Origin: Erwinia sp. HDF1-3R
Lineage (GTDB): Bacteria; Pseudomonadota; Gammaproteobacteria; Enterobacterales; Enterobacteriaceae
Length of the DNA: 64,000 nt
Assembly: GCF_039621855.1 (NCBI RefSeq)
Contig: NZ_CP155071.1
Coordinates: forward strand, 124,001 to 188,000
Direction of reading: 5' to 3'
The stretch's first letter is position 1, and each line of letters begins with the position of its first letter. This document shows positions 30,223 through 40,803 of this stretch, piece after piece. The notes under the pieces were generated by a model. It searched no databases and was not told the origin of the DNA. It was given only the letters and a program-made list of their open reading frames with translations. Both the position numbers and the translations under genes were made by a program.

Positions 30223-31377
30223 TTATTGCGGATGGCAGAAATGCTGCACTACCTGAGCAATCAGCTCCCGGGTTGGCTTGATAAAGGCGGTATCAATATA
30301 TTCATCCGGCTGATGTGCCTGATTGATAGAGCCAGGCCCCAGAACCAGCGTCGGGCATATTTCCTGAATAAACGGCGCTTCTGTACAGTAGTTGACCACT
30401 TCCGTTTCCGTCCCCAGCAGTTTTTCCACCACCTGAACCAGCTGATGCTCGCGTGGGCATTCGTATCCCGGAATAGGAGGGTGCAGTTCACTTACCGTTA
30501 CCCGACCAGGCCAGCGCTCGCTCACGGGTGCCAGGGCTTCATTGAGCAGTCCGTCAAGCTCCTTCAGCGACAGGCCAGGCAGCGGGCGGATATCCATATG
30601 CAGTTCGCAGCAGGCGCAGATACGGTTTGCCGCATCGCCGCCGTTGATATGGCCAAAGTTCATGGTCGGATAGGGGATAGCGAAACCGTCATGATGGTAG
30701 CGCGCCTTGAGCGTCTTACGCAGGCCCATCAGGTGGGTAATGGACTCATGCATCAGTTCAATCGCATTGACGCCGCGTGCGGGATCGCTCGAGTGGCCTG
30801 ACTGTCCCTGAATGCGAATCGCCTGGGAGAGATGGCCCTTGTGGGCGCGCACCGGCTTCAGCGAGGTTGGCTCGCCGATAATTGCGCAGTCAGGGCGGAT
30901 CGCGGTGGTTTCCGAGAAGTATTTCGCGCCAGCCATGGTGGTTTCTTCATCCGCCGTCGCCAGGATATAGAGCGGTTTTTCCAGCGTGTTGAGATCAATG
31001 TCGCGCAGCGCATCTAAAATGAAAGCAAAGAAGCCTTTCATATCGGCGGTTCCCAGTCCGTACAGCTTATTGTCGTGTTCGGTCAGGGTGAAGGGATCGC
31101 GGGTCCAGCGGCCATCGTCAAAGGGAACGGTGTCGGTATGGCCCGCTAACAGCAGGCCGCCCGCGCCGCTGCCGGTTTTTGCCAGCATATTGAATTTGTG
31201 ACGCGTACCGGGAACGGGCTGGACCTCCACGCTGAAGCCCAGATCCCGGAACCAGCCCGCGAGCAAACTGATTAAAGTTTCATTACTCTGATCGATGGCG
31301 ATATCGGTTGCGCTGATGGAGGGGGTGGCAATCAACTCGCGGTAAAGCTCGATAAAAGGCGGTAATTTTGTCTTCAC
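30223..31377 (-). CDS. argE: Acetylornithine deacetylase
   Basis: Zinc hydrolase releasing ornithine from N-acetylornithine in the linear arginine pathway. Metal-binding motifs are [13 protein letters not shown] and DEETTMAG, with [15 protein letters not shown] later (M20 family). The start chosen is a GTG at 31377 (V-KTKLPPF aligns with E. coli M-KNKLPPF), with AAGGA 9 bases upstream, giving 384 residues. The more distal ATG at 31416 lies inside the ArgR operator and lacks a Shine-Dalgarno sequence. Divergent from argCBGH. Confidence 0.95.
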   Translation of the reverse strand: MKTKLPPFIELYRELIATPSISATDIAIDQSNETLISLLAGWFRDLGFSVEVQPVPGTRHKFNMLAKTGSGAGGLLLAGHTDTVPFDDGRWTRDPFTLTEHDNKLYGLGTADMKGFFAFILDALRDIDLNTLEKPLYILATADEETTMAGAKYFSETTAIRPDCAIIGEPTSLKPVRAHKGHLSQAIRIQGQSGHSSDPARGVNAIELMHESITHLMGLRKTLKARYHHDGFAIPYPTMNFGHINGGDAANRICACCELHMDIRPLPGLSLKELDGLLNEALAPVSERWPGRVTVSELHPPIPGYECPREHQLVQVVEKLLGTETEVVNYCTEAPFIQEICPTLVLGPGSINQAHQPDEYIDTAFIKPTRELIAQVVQHFCHPQ

Positions 31378-31403
31378 TGTTGACAGTCCTTGCGTTAGGA
31401 TAG

Positions 31404-31442
31404 TATCAATATTCATGCAGTATTAGTGAATAAAAATACATT
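31404..31442. promoter_or_regulatory. Pair of ARG boxes (argE/argC operator)
   Basis: Two 18-bp ARG boxes separated by 3 bases: TATCAATATTCATGCAGT (15 of 18 to consensus WNTGAATWWWWATTCANW) and AGTGAATAAAAATACATT. The arrangement is nearly the same as the E. coli argECBH operator. ArgR with arginine would repress both divergent transcripts. Confidence 0.88.
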
Positions 31443-31557
31443 AATGGCGTGCGGATGGAAACCGATTAATCTTCCCTGTCCTGCGCCGATCGCCTGGGAA
31501 TACAGTGGAAGGCCGCTGCAGCCCGGAATTTTCTGACCAGGAAAAGGTGTCAGTCTG

Positions 31558-32562
31558 ATGTTGAATACGTTGATTGTGGGTGCCAGTGGCTATGCTGGCG
31601 TTGAGCTGGTGACGTATCTGAACCGTCACCCCCAGGTGAACATAACCGCTTTAGCGGTTTCAGCGCAAAGCCCCGACGCAGGAAAATTGCTTTCTGAGCT
31701 TCATCCACAGCTGAAAGGCATCGTCGATTTGCCGCTACAGCCGATGAGCCGGCCAGAGGAGTTTGCTGATAAGGTCGACGTGGTTTTTCTTGCCACCGCC
31801 CATGAAGTCAGCCACGACCTTGCGCCAGCCTTTCTGGCGGCGGGCTGCGTGGTGTTCGATCTCTCGGGTGCCTTCCGCGTCAACGATCAGAGCTTTTACA
31901 GCCGTTATTACGGCTTTGCCCATCAGCAGCAGACGTGGCTGGATAAAGCCGTCTATGGGCTGGCAGAGTGGCAGCATAACAGCATTAAAGAGGCCCAGCT
32001 GATCGCCGTACCGGGCTGCTACCCGACGGCGGCGCAGCTGGCGTTGAAGCCGCTGGTGGAAGCCGGTCTGCTCAACGACGCCCAGTGGCCAGTGATCAAT
32101 GCCACCAGCGGCGTCAGCGGTGCCGGGCGTAAAGCGTCCGTCAGTACCAGCTTCTGCGAAGTCAGCCTGCAGCCCTATGGCCTGTTCAATCATCGTCATC
32201 ACCCTGAAATCACCGCCCATCTTGGGATCCCGGTGATCTTCACCCCGCATCTGGGCAATTTCCCACGCGGCATTCTGGCGACCATTACCTGCCGTCTGAA
32301 AGCGGGCATCAGCGCTGAGGATGTGGCTGAGGCGTTTCATAACGCCTACCACGATAAGCCGCTGGTACGGCTGTACGATAAAGGCGTACCGTCTATTAAA
32401 GGGGTCGCCGGGCTGCCGTTCTGTGATATCGGTTTTGCCGTGCAGGGTGAGCATCTGATCGTGGTAGCGGCAGAGGATAACCTGCTCAAAGGCGCCTCTT
32501 CCCAGGCGGTGCAGTGCCTGAATATTCGTTTCGGTTTCCCGGAAACAGAGTCACTTATTTAA
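31558..32562 (+). CDS. argC: N-acetyl-gamma-glutamyl-phosphate reductase
   Basis: NADPH-dependent reduction of N-acetylglutamyl phosphate to the semialdehyde. The 334 residues equal the E. coli length. The nucleotide-binding start [15 protein letters not shown] is followed by the catalytic Cys154 in [21 protein letters not shown] and [13 protein letters not shown] are further family blocks. First gene of argCBGH; the 5' leader carries the ARG boxes. Confidence 0.98.
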   Translation: MLNTLIVGASGYAGVELVTYLNRHPQVNITALAVSAQSPDAGKLLSELHPQLKGIVDLPLQPMSRPEEFADKVDVVFLATAHEVSHDLAPAFLAAGCVVFDLSGAFRVNDQSFYSRYYGFAHQQQTWLDKAVYGLAEWQHNSIKEAQLIAVPGCYPTAAQLALKPLVEAGLLNDAQWPVINATSGVSGAGRKASVSTSFCEVSLQPYGLFNHRHHPEITAHLGIPVIFTPHLGNFPRGILATITCRLKAGISAEDVAEAFHNAYHDKPLVRLYDKGVPSIKGVAGLPFCDIGFAVQGEHLIVVAAEDNLLKGASSQAVQCLNIRFGFPETESLI

Positions 32563-32577
32563 TCAGCGAGTAGCGAA

Positions 32578-33354
32578 ATGACGAATCCTCTTATTATCAA
32601 ACTCGGTGGCGTACTGCTGGACAGTGAAGAAGCGCTGGAAAAACTCTTCTCTGCGCTGGTGAGCTGGCGTGAATCGCATCAGCGTCCGTTGCTTATCGTG
32701 CACGGTGGCGGCTGTCTGGTGGATGAGCTGATGAAAAAGCTCTCTCTGCCGGTGCAAAAGAAAAACGGGCTGCGCGTCACGCCTGCCGATCAGATCGACA
32801 TCATTACCGGTGCGCTGGCCGGCACCGCAAATAAAACCCTGCTGGCCTGGTCGAAGAAACACGGTATTGACGCCGTTGGCCTCTGCCTGGCCGACGGCGG
32901 TATCGTGGAGGTTGAACAGTTCGACCCGCAGCTGGGCCACGTGGGGCAGGCGGCGCCCGGTTCGCCTAAGCTCATTACAACGCTGCTGACCGCGGGTTAT
33001 CTGCCGGTTATCAGCTCCATCGGCATTACCCAGCAGGGTGAGCTAATGAACGTTAACGCTGACCAGGCGGCAACGGCTCTGGCCGCGACCCTGGGAGCGG
33101 ACCTGATCCTGCTGTCTGACGTGAGCGGTATTCTTGACGGCAAAGGCCAGCGTATTGAAGAGATGACGGCGGCGAAGGCCGAAGCGCTGATCGCCCAGGG
33201 GATCATCACCGACGGCATGGTCGTCAAAGTAAATGCCGCGCTGGATGCCGCCCGCACGCTGGGGCGTCCGGTGGATATTGCCAGCTGGCGTCATGCAGAA
33301 CAGCTGCAAAACCTCTTTAACGGCGTGTCAATTGGCACCCGGATCCTCGCTTAA
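32578..33354 (+). CDS. argB: Acetylglutamate kinase
   Basis: Phosphorylates N-acetylglutamate using ATP. The 258 residues match E. coli ArgB in length. The ATP-binding start [12 protein letters not shown], the substrate site [13 protein letters not shown], and [13 protein letters not shown] are present. It lacks the N-terminal helix of arginine-inhibited ArgB proteins, so, as in E. coli, feedback probably acts elsewhere (ArgA). 15 bases after argC. Confidence 0.97.
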   Translation: MTNPLIIKLGGVLLDSEEALEKLFSALVSWRESHQRPLLIVHGGGCLVDELMKKLSLPVQKKNGLRVTPADQIDIITGALAGTANKTLLAWSKKHGIDAVGLCLADGGIVEVEQFDPQLGHVGQAAPGSPKLITTLLTAGYLPVISSIGITQQGELMNVNADQAATALAATLGADLILLSDVSGILDGKGQRIEEMTAAKAEALIAQGIITDGMVVKVNAALDAARTLGRPVDIASWRHAEQLQNLFNGVSIGTRILA

Positions 33355-33376
33355 CAGAATGTTCAAGGAAAAGACA

Positions 33377-34591
33377 ATGCAAGATAAGAGCATAAAAAAA
33401 ATCGTTCTGGCTTACTCCGGTGGTCTGGATACCTCTGCCATTATTCCATGGCTGAAAGAGAACTATGGCGGCTGTGAAGTCGTGGCCTTTGTTGCGGATA
33501 TCGGCCAGGAGCGTGGCGATCTGGAAGGCGTTGAGCAGAAGGCTATCCAGTCGGGTGCCTCTGAGTGCCACGTGGTTGACCTGCGCGAAGCCTTTATCAG
33601 CGACTACGTTTACCCCGTGTTGCAGACCGGCGCCCTGTATGAAGGTACCTATCTGCTAGGCACCTCAATGGCCAGACCTATCATCGCCAAAGCCCAGGTT
33701 GAGCTGGCGCTGAAAGTGGGTGCGGATGCGCTGTGTCACGGCGCAACCGGTAAAGGCAACGACCAGGTGCGCTTTGAAACCACCTACACCGCGCTGGCTC
33801 CCCAGCTTGCCGTCGTTGCGCCATGGCGCGAGTGGAACCTGCGTTCCCGTGAAGCGCTGCTGGACTATCTGAAGGAGCGCAACATTCCGACCACGGCCTC
33901 GCTGGAAAAGATCTACAGCCGTGACGAGAACGCCTGGCACATCTCTACCGAAGGTGGCGTATTGGAAAGCCCGTGGAACGCGCCAAATAAAGATTGCTGG
34001 GTATGGACAGTCGACCCGCTGGAAGCGCCGGACCAGCCCGAGCAGGTCACCGTTTCCGTTGAGAAAGGGCGCGTGGTTGCGGTTAACGGCGAGGCACTCA
34101 GCCCGTACAAGTGTCTGGAAAAGCTGAACGTGCTGGGTGCTAAGCATGGTGTAGGCCGTATTGATATCGTAGAAAACCGTCTGGTCGGCATTAAGTCGCG
34201 CGGCTGCTATGAAACGCCCGGTGGCACCATTATGGTGAATGCGCTTCGCGCCGTTGAGCAACTGGTATTAGATCGCGATAGCTTTAAGTGGCGCGAGCAG
34301 CTGGGGCTTGAGATGTCCTACGTGGTTTACGATGGCCGCTGGTTTGCGCCGCTGCGTAAGTCTATCCAGGCCTCCGCTGAGGCACTGGCGGAAGAGGTAA
34401 ATGGCGAAGTAGTCCTGCAGCTGTACAAGGGGCAGGTGACGGCGATTCAGAAGAAATCCGCCAATAGCCTCTACTCTGAAGAGTTTGCTACCTTCGGCGA
34501 AGATGAGGTCTACGACCATCGTCACGCGGGTGGGTTTATCCGGCTGTTCTCACTTTCTTCACGTATTCGCGCGCTGAACGAAAAAAAATAG
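33377..34591 (+). CDS. argG: Argininosuccinate synthase (standard type)
   Basis: ATP-dependent condensation of citrulline and aspartate. The ATG at 33377 (AAGGA upstream) gives 404 residues; an upstream extension overlapping argB was rejected. The PP-loop AYSGGLDTS is at 12-20, with [15 protein letters not shown] and GRFDIVENR-type block [17 protein letters not shown] later. The sequence is of the common ~400-residue class, unlike the divergent 447-residue E. coli ArgG, which lies elsewhere in that genome. Its place between argB and argH resembles arg clusters outside the E. coli group. Confidence 0.96.
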   Translation: MQDKSIKKIVLAYSGGLDTSAIIPWLKENYGGCEVVAFVADIGQERGDLEGVEQKAIQSGASECHVVDLREAFISDYVYPVLQTGALYEGTYLLGTSMARPIIAKAQVELALKVGADALCHGATGKGNDQVRFETTYTALAPQLAVVAPWREWNLRSREALLDYLKERNIPTTASLEKIYSRDENAWHISTEGGVLESPWNAPNKDCWVWTVDPLEAPDQPEQVTVSVEKGRVVAVNGEALSPYKCLEKLNVLGAKHGVGRIDIVENRLVGIKSRGCYETPGGTIMVNALRAVEQLVLDRDSFKWREQLGLEMSYVVYDGRWFAPLRKSIQASAEALAEEVNGEVVLQLYKGQVTAIQKKSANSLYSEEFATFGEDEVYDHRHAGGFIRLFSLSSRIRALNEKK

Positions 34592-34601
34592 GTATTCGGA
34601 T

Positions 34602-34654
34602 TGCCGGTACGCACAGGCATTGGGGACGGATAAAGTCCGTTCCCCCTACCGGCA
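34602..34654 (+). other. Intercistronic composite hairpin argG-argH
   Basis: An outer perfect 8-bp stem TGCCGGTA / TACCGGCA encloses an inner stem GGGGACGGA / TCCGTTCCCC (one bulge, loop TAAAG). There is no T-tract, so an mRNA-processing or stabilising role inside the operon is more likely than termination. The remaining 39 bases lead to the argH Shine-Dalgarno sequence AGGGAG. Confidence 0.65.
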
Positions 34655-34693
34655 TCAGTGACAACGACTTAACGAATTAAAGGGAGCACTGAC

Positions 34694-36067
34694 ATGGCAC
34701 TTTGGGGTGGACGGTTTACACAGGCAGCGGATCAACGCTTTAAGCTGTTTAACGACTCGCTGCGCTTTGACTATCGTCTGGCAGAACAGGACATTGTGGG
34801 ATCCATTGCCTGGTCCAAAGCGCTGGTAACGGTCAATGTTCTGACGTCGGAAGAGCAGCAGCAGCTGGAGAGTGCACTGACCGTGCTGCTGGAAGAGGTG
34901 CGGGCTAACCCGCAGCAGATCCTGGAAAGTGATGCGGAAGATATTCACAGCTACGTGGAAAGCCGCCTGATTGACAAAGTGGGGGCGCTGGGTAAAAAAC
35001 TGCATACGGGCCGCAGCCGCAACGATCAGGTTGCCACCGATCTCAAGCTGTGGTGCAAAGCTCAGGTGAATGAGCTGCTGATGGCGACCCGACAGCTCCA
35101 GCAGGCCCTGCTCACCACCGCTGAGGCTAATCAGGACGCGGTAATGCCCGGCTACACGCATCTTCAGCGTGCGCAGCCCGTCACCTTTGCCCACTGGTGT
35201 CTGGCCTACGTCGAGATGCTGGCGCGTGACGAGAGCCGCCTGCAGGACACCCTGAAGCGTCTGGACGTCAGCCCGCTGGGCTGTGGCGCGCTGGCGGGCA
35301 CGGCCTACGAAATCGACCGTGAACAGCTGGCCGGTTGGTTAGGCTTTGCCTCCGCCACGCGTAACAGCCTGGATACGGTATCTGACCGCGATCACGTGCT
35401 GGAACTGCTCTCTGACGCTTCCATCGGCATGGTTCACCTGTCGCGCTTTGCTGAAGATCTCATCTTCTTCAATACCGGTGAGTCCGGCTTTGTTGAGCTG
35501 TCAGACAAAGTGACGTCCGGCTCTTCCCTGATGCCGCAGAAGAAAAACCCGGATGCACTCGAGCTGATACGGGGTAAGTGTGGCCGCGTGCAGGGTGCGC
35601 TGACGGCGATGACCATGACGCTGAAAGGGTTGCCGCTGGCCTATAACAAGGATATGCAGGAAGATAAAGAGGGGCTGTTCGACGCGCTGGATACCTGGTC
35701 AGACTGCCTGCATATGGCCGCGCTGGTGCTGGATGGCATTCAGGTGAAGCGTCCACGCTGTCAGGAAGCGGCCGAGCAGGGCTATGCCAACGCCACCGAA
35801 CTGGCGGACTACCTGGTGGCAAAAGGTGTCCCTTTCCGCGAGGCGCACCATATTGTCGGCGAGGTAGTGGTGGTCGCCATCACGCAGGGCGTGGCGCTGG
35901 AGGCACTGCCGCTTTCTGATCTCCAGGCATTCAGCAGCGTCATTGCAGCGGATGTTTACCCGATTTTGTCGCTGCAATCCTGTCTTGATAAACGTAATGC
36001 GAAGGGGGGCGTTTCACCTCATCAGGTTTCGCTCGCCATCACTGATGCGAAAAATCGGCTGCGGTAG
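34694..36067 (+). CDS. argH: Argininosuccinate lyase
   Basis: Splits argininosuccinate into arginine and fumarate, the last step of the pathway; fumarase/aspartase superfamily. The 457 residues equal E. coli Arg[16 protein letters not shown], the substrate loop [14 protein letters not shown], the signature [20 protein letters not shown] near 280-300 and [17 protein letters not shown] are all present. Last gene of argCBGH. No classical terminator was seen directly after it. Confidence 0.98.
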   Translation: MALWGGRFTQAADQRFKLFNDSLRFDYRLAEQDIVGSIAWSKALVTVNVLTSEEQQQLESALTVLLEEVRANPQQILESDAEDIHSYVESRLIDKVGALGKKLHTGRSRNDQVATDLKLWCKAQVNELLMATRQLQQALLTTAEANQDAVMPGYTHLQRAQPVTFAHWCLAYVEMLARDESRLQDTLKRLDVSPLGCGALAGTAYEIDREQLAGWLGFASATRNSLDTVSDRDHVLELLSDASIGMVHLSRFAEDLIFFNTGESGFVELSDKVTSGSSLMPQKKNPDALELIRGKCGRVQGALTAMTMTLKGLPLAYNKDMQEDKEGLFDALDTWSDCLHMAALVLDGIQVKRPRCQEAAEQGYANATELADYLVAKGVPFREAHHIVGEVVVVAITQGVALEALPLSDLQAFSSVIAADVYPILSLQSCLDKRNAKGGVSPHQVSLAITDAKNRLR

Positions 36068-36254
36068 CGGCCTGGCGTCTTATTTTCTGTAGCCGGTGAC
36101 GGCATACTGGCGTAATGCAATGATTCCGCCTTCCCATAATCCGGGAATTTAAAAAGGGATAAGATCGACGTGCATTAACGTTAAGTGAAATGTCTGACGT
36201 GCCTGGGAGCGCCACCATCGCCGATATCGAAGGGGCTACCTGCTCAATTATGGG

Positions 36255-36278
36255 AGCCGCGGTAAAGATACCGCGGCT
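36255..36278. other. Hairpin between argH and prx-grx
   Basis: Perfect 10-bp inverted repeat AGCCGCGGTA / TACCGCGGCT with loop AAGA, between the convergent 3' ends. No T-tract follows on either strand. The other bases of 36068-36318 contain no gene I can recognise and nothing resembling E. coli oxyS. Confidence 0.6.
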
Positions 36279-36318
36279 TCTGCCGGTACGATTTAAGGCT
36301 TATTGGCTTAGATCAGAA

Positions 36319-37053
36319 TCAATGACCCAGCATATACTTTTCTAAATCGTCGCTGCCACCAATGTGGCGTCCACCGATAAAGACCTGTGGCACCGTGGCC
36401 CGACCGGTCATCGCGCGCAGGCTGACCGTGGTGGCATCCTGGCCCAGCACGATTTCTTCATACTGAATACCGCGGTCCAGCAGCATCTGCTTCGCTTTTG
36501 CGCAGAATGAGCAGCCTGGCTTGGTGAACAGCGATACCGATTCCTGCACTTTGAATTCCGGTGCCAGATAACGCAGCATGGTGTCCGCATCTGACACTTC
36601 GAACGGGTCGCCCGGCTTGTTCGGCTCAATAAACATTTTTTCAACGACGCCATTGCGCACCAGCATTGAGTAACGCCATGAGCGAGGACCGAAACCCAGG
36701 TCGGCTTTCTCAACCAGCTGGTCCATACCGCGGGTAAACTCACCGTTACCGTCTGGAATAAAAGTGATGTTTTCTGCGTGCTGATCGACTTTCCAGGCAT
36801 TCATCACGAAGGTGTCGTTGACTGAAACGCACAGAATATTGTCGACGCCGTGCTTTTTGAATACGTCTGACAGCTCGTTATAGCGTGGCAAGTGGCTTGA
36901 CGAGCACGTCGGGGTAAAGGCACCCGGCAGTGAAAACACGATGACAGTTTTATCTTTAAACAGCTCGTCAGTCGTGACGTCGACCCATTGGTCGCCCTGG
37001 CGTGTGTGGAAAGTGACCTGTGGGACTGACTTACCTTCCTGACTTGCGAACAT
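36319..37053 (-). CDS. Peroxiredoxin-glutaredoxin fusion (hybrid Prx5)
   Basis: Thiol peroxidase that uses its own glutaredoxin domain and glutathione to reduce hydroperoxides. The N-terminal Prx5 domain (about 1-165) has the peroxidatic Cys50 in [11 protein letters not shown]. The C-terminal glutaredoxin domain (about 172-244) has the active site CSFC at 181-184, TVPQVFI and GGSDDLEKY. The 244 residues are close to Haemophilus influenzae hyPrx5. It is transcribed divergently from oxyR across an OxyR-like site, so OxyR control is likely. GAGG lies upstream of the ATG. Confidence 0.95.
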   Translation of the reverse strand: MFASQEGKSVPQVTFHTRQGDQWVDVTTDELFKDKTVIVFSLPGAFTPTCSSSHLPRYNELSDVFKKHGVDNILCVSVNDTFVMNAWKVDQHAENITFIPDGNGEFTRGMDQLVEKADLGFGPRSWRYSMLVRNGVVEKMFIEPNKPGDPFEVSDADTMLRYLAPEFKVQESVSLFTKPGCSFCAKAKQMLLDRGIQYEEIVLGQDATTVSLRAMTGRATVPQVFIGGRHIGGSDDLEKYMLGH

Positions 37054-37122
37054 AAACTACCTCATCAATGGGGGTAAAATTGATTCAAATCTCGAACGGG
37101 CGACATTATTACTTTTAAGGCT

Positions 37123-37158
37123 TGATAGGGATAATCGTTGATTGCTATTCTATCTATC
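37123..37158. promoter_or_regulatory. OxyR-type binding region
   Basis: The segment TGATAGGGATAATCGTTGAT and the following TGCTATTCTATCTATCG contains the spaced ATAG/CTAT elements of the OxyR motif. It closely resembles the conserved oxyR upstream region of E. coli. Placed between the prx-grx and oxyR starts, it can serve autorepression of oxyR and activation of the fusion gene. Confidence 0.6.
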
Positions 37159-37188
37159 GCCACGGACTATCGTGGCCCGGAGGATAAG

Positions 37189-38106
37189 ATGAATATTCGC
37201 GATCTTGAATACCTTGTAGCGCTGGCGGAACACCGCCATTTTCGTCGTGCTGCGGATGCATGCCACGTGAGTCAGCCCACCCTCAGCGGTCAAATCCGCA
37301 AGCTTGAGGACGAGCTGGGTGTAATGCTTCTGGAGCGAACCAGCCGTAAAGTCCTGTTCACTCAGTCTGGATTGCTGCTGGTGGACCAGGCACGTACCGT
37401 ACTGCGGGAAGTTAAGGTGCTAAAGGAGATGGCAAGCCAGCAGGGCGATGCCATGTCCGGGCCGCTGCACATTGGACTGATCCCAACTGTAGGCCCTTAT
37501 CTGCTGCCGCAGATCATCCCTACGCTGCACAAAACGTTCCCTAAACTTGAAATGTATCTGCATGAAGCGCAGACGCAGCAGCTGCTGGCGCAGCTCGACA
37601 GCGGTAAACTGGATTGTGCCATTCTGGCGCTGGTGAAAGAGTCTGAAGCCTTTATCGAAGTGCCCCTGTTCGATGAACCCATGAAGCTGGCTATTTACCA
37701 GGACCACCCGTGGCATGACCGCGATCGCGTGCCAATGTCCGATCTGGCGGGTGAAAAGCTGCTGATGCTGGAAGACGGGCACTGCCTGCGTGACCAGGCA
37801 ATGGGCTTTTGTTTCCAGGCCGGGGCGGATGAAGATACGCATTTTCGCGCGACCAGCCTCGAAACGCTGCGCAACATGGTCGCGGCAGGAAGCGGCATAA
37901 CGCTACTGCCCGCACTGGCCGTGCCGAAAGAACGCGTGCGCGATGGCGTCTGCTATCTGCCCTGTTACAAACCGGAGCCGCAGCGCACCATTGCGCTGGT
38001 GTATCGGCCGGGTTCACCGCTGCGCAGCCGCTATGAGCAGCTGGCAGAGGAGATCCGTACGCATATGCAGGGCTACCTGGGCAGCGCGTTAAAACAGGCG
38101 GTTTAG
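37189..38106 (+). CDS. oxyR: Peroxide-sensing regulator OxyR
   Basis: LysR-family activator of peroxide defence genes. The 305 residues equal E. coli OxyR, with start [18 protein letters not shown] and a strong GGAGG; an in-frame start at 37138 lies in the operator and was rejected. The winged helix-turn-helix covers about residues 1-60. The two redox cysteines are kept with the usual 9-residue spacing ([13 protein letters not shown], equivalent to Cys199 and Cys208). The 3' end overlaps the sthA 3' end by 18 bases. Confidence 0.98.
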   Translation: MNIRDLEYLVALAEHRHFRRAADACHVSQPTLSGQIRKLEDELGVMLLERTSRKVLFTQSGLLLVDQARTVLREVKVLKEMASQQGDAMSGPLHIGLIPTVGPYLLPQIIPTLHKTFPKLEMYLHEAQTQQLLAQLDSGKLDCAILALVKESEAFIEVPLFDEPMKLAIYQDHPWHDRDRVPMSDLAGEKLLMLEDGHCLRDQAMGFCFQAGADEDTHFRATSLETLRNMVAAGSGITLLPALAVPKERVRDGVCYLPCYKPEPQRTIALVYRPGSPLRSRYEQLAEEIRTHMQGYLGSALKQAV

Positions 38107-39489
38107 GCCGTTTAACGCCGCCACGCGATATGCCTCAGCCATGGTGGGGTAGTTAAAGGTGGTATTCACGAAGTACTCTATCGTGTTGCCACCGTTCTTC
38201 TGCTCCATAATGGCCTGGCCGATATGAATAATCTCGGCCGCGCGTTCACCAAAGCAGTGGATCCCAAGGATCTCTTTAGTTTCGCGGTGGAAGAGAATCT
38301 TCAAACTCCCGACGTTCATCCCCACAATTTGCGCGCGAGCCAGATGCTTAAACTGCGCACGACCCACCTCGTAAGGCACCTTCAGCGCCGTGAGCTGCTG
38401 CTCGGTTTTCCCCACGGAGCTGATTTCAGGAATGGTATAAATTCCCGTTGGGATATCCTCAATCAGATGCGCGTTGGCCTCACCCTTAATCAGCGCCTGT
38501 GCGGCAATACGTCCCTGATCGTAGGCTGCTGAGGCGAGGCTTGGATACCCAATGACATCGCCCACCGCGTAAATATGCGGCTGTGCGGTCTGATACATGC
38601 TGTTGACCTTTAGCAGGCCCCGCCCATCCGCTTCCAGGCCTACATTTTCCAGGGAGAGTGAATCGGTGTTACCCGTACGGCCATTAGCGTACAGCAGGCA
38701 ATCGGCCTTCACTTTCTTGCCCGACTTCAGGTGCATAATCACGCCATCGCTGGTCCCCTCAATCTTCTCAAACTCCTCGTTGTGGCGAATCACCACGCCA
38801 TTGTTCCAGAAGTGATAAGAGAGCGAGTCAGAAATCTCCTGATCGAGAAAGGCCAGCAGATGATCGCGGGTATTGATCAGATCGACCTTCACGTTCAACC
38901 CACGGAAGATTGAAGCGTATTCACACCCTATGACTCCGGCACCATAAATAATGACGTGGCCCGGCTCATGGTGCAGATTGAGGATAGAGTCGCTGTCGTA
39001 AATGCGCGGATGGGTAAAGTCGACGTCGACCGGGTGATAAGGTCGCGAGCCACAGGCAATAACAAATTTCTCTGCGGTAAGGCGTTCGACCGTACCGTCG
39101 TGGGTCTGAATTTCAATCGTATTGGCATCAAGAAAGCGTGCATCACCCTGGTACAGCTCACAGCGGTTTCGCTCATAGAATCCCTGACGCATACGCGTTT
39201 GCTGACTTATCACGTTTTCTGTGTGATTCAGGATATCGGCAAAAGAAGAGCGAAGCAGGCGGGTATGATCGCTGTAAAGCGGGTTTTGATTGAACTCAAT
39301 GATGCGGCTAACGGCGTGGCGCAGGGCCTTGGAGGGGATCGTTCCCCAGTGCGTGCAGCCGCCGCCAATATTGTGATAACGCTCAATGACTGCGATCTTT
39401 GCGCCCTGTTTGACCAGGCCCATCGCGGCACCCTCGCCGCCGGGACCTGAACCAATAACGATGGCATCATAATCATAAGACTGTTGCAT
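38089..39489 (-). CDS. sthA: Soluble pyridine nucleotide transhydrogenase
   Basis: FAD enzyme moving hydride from NADPH to NAD+, balancing the two cofactor pools. The ATG at 39489 gives 466 residues, as in E. coli, with AGGAC upstream; a start at 39516 was rejected. FAD-binding [12 protein letters not shown] is near the N-terminus. In [13 protein letters not shown] only one Cys is kept where related lipoamide dehydrogenases have two, as is usual for this family. NAD-binding [11 protein letters not shown] and the interface [14 protein letters not shown] follow. Convergent and overlapping with oxyR. Confidence 0.97.
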   Translation of the reverse strand: MQQSYDYDAIVIGSGPGGEGAAMGLVKQGAKIAVIERYHNIGGGCTHWGTIPSKALRHAVSRIIEFNQNPLYSDHTRLLRSSFADILNHTENVISQQTRMRQGFYERNRCELYQGDARFLDANTIEIQTHDGTVERLTAEKFVIACGSRPYHPVDVDFTHPRIYDSDSILNLHHEPGHVIIYGAGVIGCEYASIFRGLNVKVDLINTRDHLLAFLDQEISDSLSYHFWNNGVVIRHNEEFEKIEGTSDGVIMHLKSGKKVKADCLLYANGRTGNTDSLSLENVGLEADGRGLLKVNSMYQTAQPHIYAVGDVIGYPSLASAAYDQGRIAAQALIKGEANAHLIEDIPTGIYTIPEISSVGKTEQQLTALKVPYEVGRAQFKHLARAQIVGMNVGSLKILFHRETKEILGIHCFGERAAEIIHIGQAIMEQKNGGNTIEYFVNTTFNYPTMAEAYRVAALNGLNRLF

Positions 39490-39682
39490 ACTGATACGTC
39501 CTATATTTTTATACAATTTTTCAACGATATTCTAACATCCTGACGGCCACTTCCCAATTCTAACCGCTAATTTTGCCATCATTTGACAAAGCGTTGAGTT
39601 AACAGGCGATAACAAAGTTGATGCAACTGTACGCTGAAATTTTTGTTATAGTGCCAGCCTGGCAGGTAAAACAGGCATAGAT

Positions 39683-40324
39683 ATGGGCGTCAGAGCACAG
39701 CAAAAAGAACGAACACGTCGTTCGCTGATTGAGGCGGCATTTAGCCAGCTCAGCGCCGAGCGAAGCTTTGCCAGCCTCAGCCTGCGGGAGGTTGCCCGGG
39801 AAGCGGGTATTGCTCCTACCTCATTCTATCGTCACTTTCGTGACGTTGATGAGCTTGGCTTAACCATGGTCGACGAGAGTGGACTGATGCTGCGCCAGCT
39901 AATGCGTCAGGCGCGTCAGCGTATCGCCAAGGGCGGCAGCGTGATCCGCACGTCCGTCTCTACCTTTATGGAATTCATCGGTAATAATCCCAATGCTTTC
40001 CGTCTGCTTTTACGGGAACGGTCAGGCACATCGTCGGCCTTCCGCGCGGCTGTTGCGCGCGAGATCCAGCATTTTATTGCCGAACTGGCGGACTACCTCG
40101 AACTCGAGAACCGTATGCCGCGCAGTTTCACCGAGGCGCAGGCCGAGGCAATGGTGATTATAGTCTTTAACGCCGGAGCCGAGGCGTTGGATATTGATAT
40201 TGAACAACGCCGTCAGCTTGAAGAGAGGCTGGTGCTTCAGCTGCGAATGATTTCGAAGGGCGCTTATTACTGGTATCGACGTGAACAGGAGAAGCTGGCG
40301 GTGACGCTTGAATCTCATGGTTAA
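39683..40324 (+). CDS. fabR: TetR-family fatty-acid repressor FabR
   Basis: Represses fabA and fabB in response to the balance of saturated and unsaturated acyl groups, setting membrane fluidity. The 213 residues compare with about 215 in E. coli. The helix-turn-helix covers roughly residues 9-55 ([21 protein letters not shown]), followed by the all-helical ligand domain with [12 protein letters not shown] and [16 protein letters not shown]. Divergent from sthA; yijD follows 10 bases downstream, forming fabR-yijD as in E. coli. Confidence 0.96.
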   Translation: MGVRAQQKERTRRSLIEAAFSQLSAERSFASLSLREVAREAGIAPTSFYRHFRDVDELGLTMVDESGLMLRQLMRQARQRIAKGGSVIRTSVSTFMEFIGNNPNAFRLLLRERSGTSSAFRAAVAREIQHFIAELADYLELENRMPRSFTEAQAEAMVIIVFNAGAEALDIDIEQRRQLEERLVLQLRMISKGAYYWYRREQEKLAVTLESHG

Positions 40325-40334
40325 GGAGAGTGAT

Positions 40335-40682
40335 ATGAGTTTACCTACAGGTCGGGACAGAGGCACGCTGTTGCTGGCATTTCTCAGCGGTCTTGCGATC
40401 AACGGAACGTTTTCGGTGTTATTCAGTTCCCTGGTGCCGTTCTCAATTTTCCCGCTTATTACGCTGGGGCTGTCCGCCTGGTGCCTGCACCATCGCTATT
40501 TGAACCGATCCATGCCGGACGGAATGCCACCGCTTGCCGCCGGTTTTTTTCTGTTAGGTATTCTGCTTTACAGCGCTATCGTTCGCGCAGAATATCCTGC
40601 TATTGGTTCAAACTTCATTCCAACCGTTCTGATGGTTGCGCTGGTATTCTGGCTTGTGTTAAGACTCAAACGAAATCGTTAG
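40335..40682 (+). CDS. yijD: Inner-membrane protein YijD (DUF1422)
   Basis: 115 residues with about four membrane helices; similar to E. coli YijD, whose function is unknown. Matching stretches are [31 protein letters not shown] and the segment [13 protein letters not shown]. The ATG at 40335 follows AGGAGAG; an upstream in-frame start inside fabR was rejected. Co-transcription with fabR is likely from the 10-base gap. Confidence 0.9.
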   Translation: MSLPTGRDRGTLLLAFLSGLAINGTFSVLFSSLVPFSIFPLITLGLSAWCLHHRYLNRSMPDGMPPLAAGFFLLGILLYSAIVRAEYPAIGSNFIPTVLMVALVFWLVLRLKRNR

Positions 40683-40803
40683 AGAGATAATATCTTTCTG
40701 TTTGTCGGATATTTATTTGCTGTTTATCCGGTGCGGGACTTTACAGGTCATTATAATCTAAAGTCAATGTCGCTGAAATAAAGGTCTGACAGCTTAATTT
40801 TGC

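Noticed and set aside
36068-36318. oxyS small RNA in its usual place
   Set aside because: Nothing resembling the E. coli OxyS sequence or its U-rich terminator was found; only a GC-rich hairpin without a T-tract.
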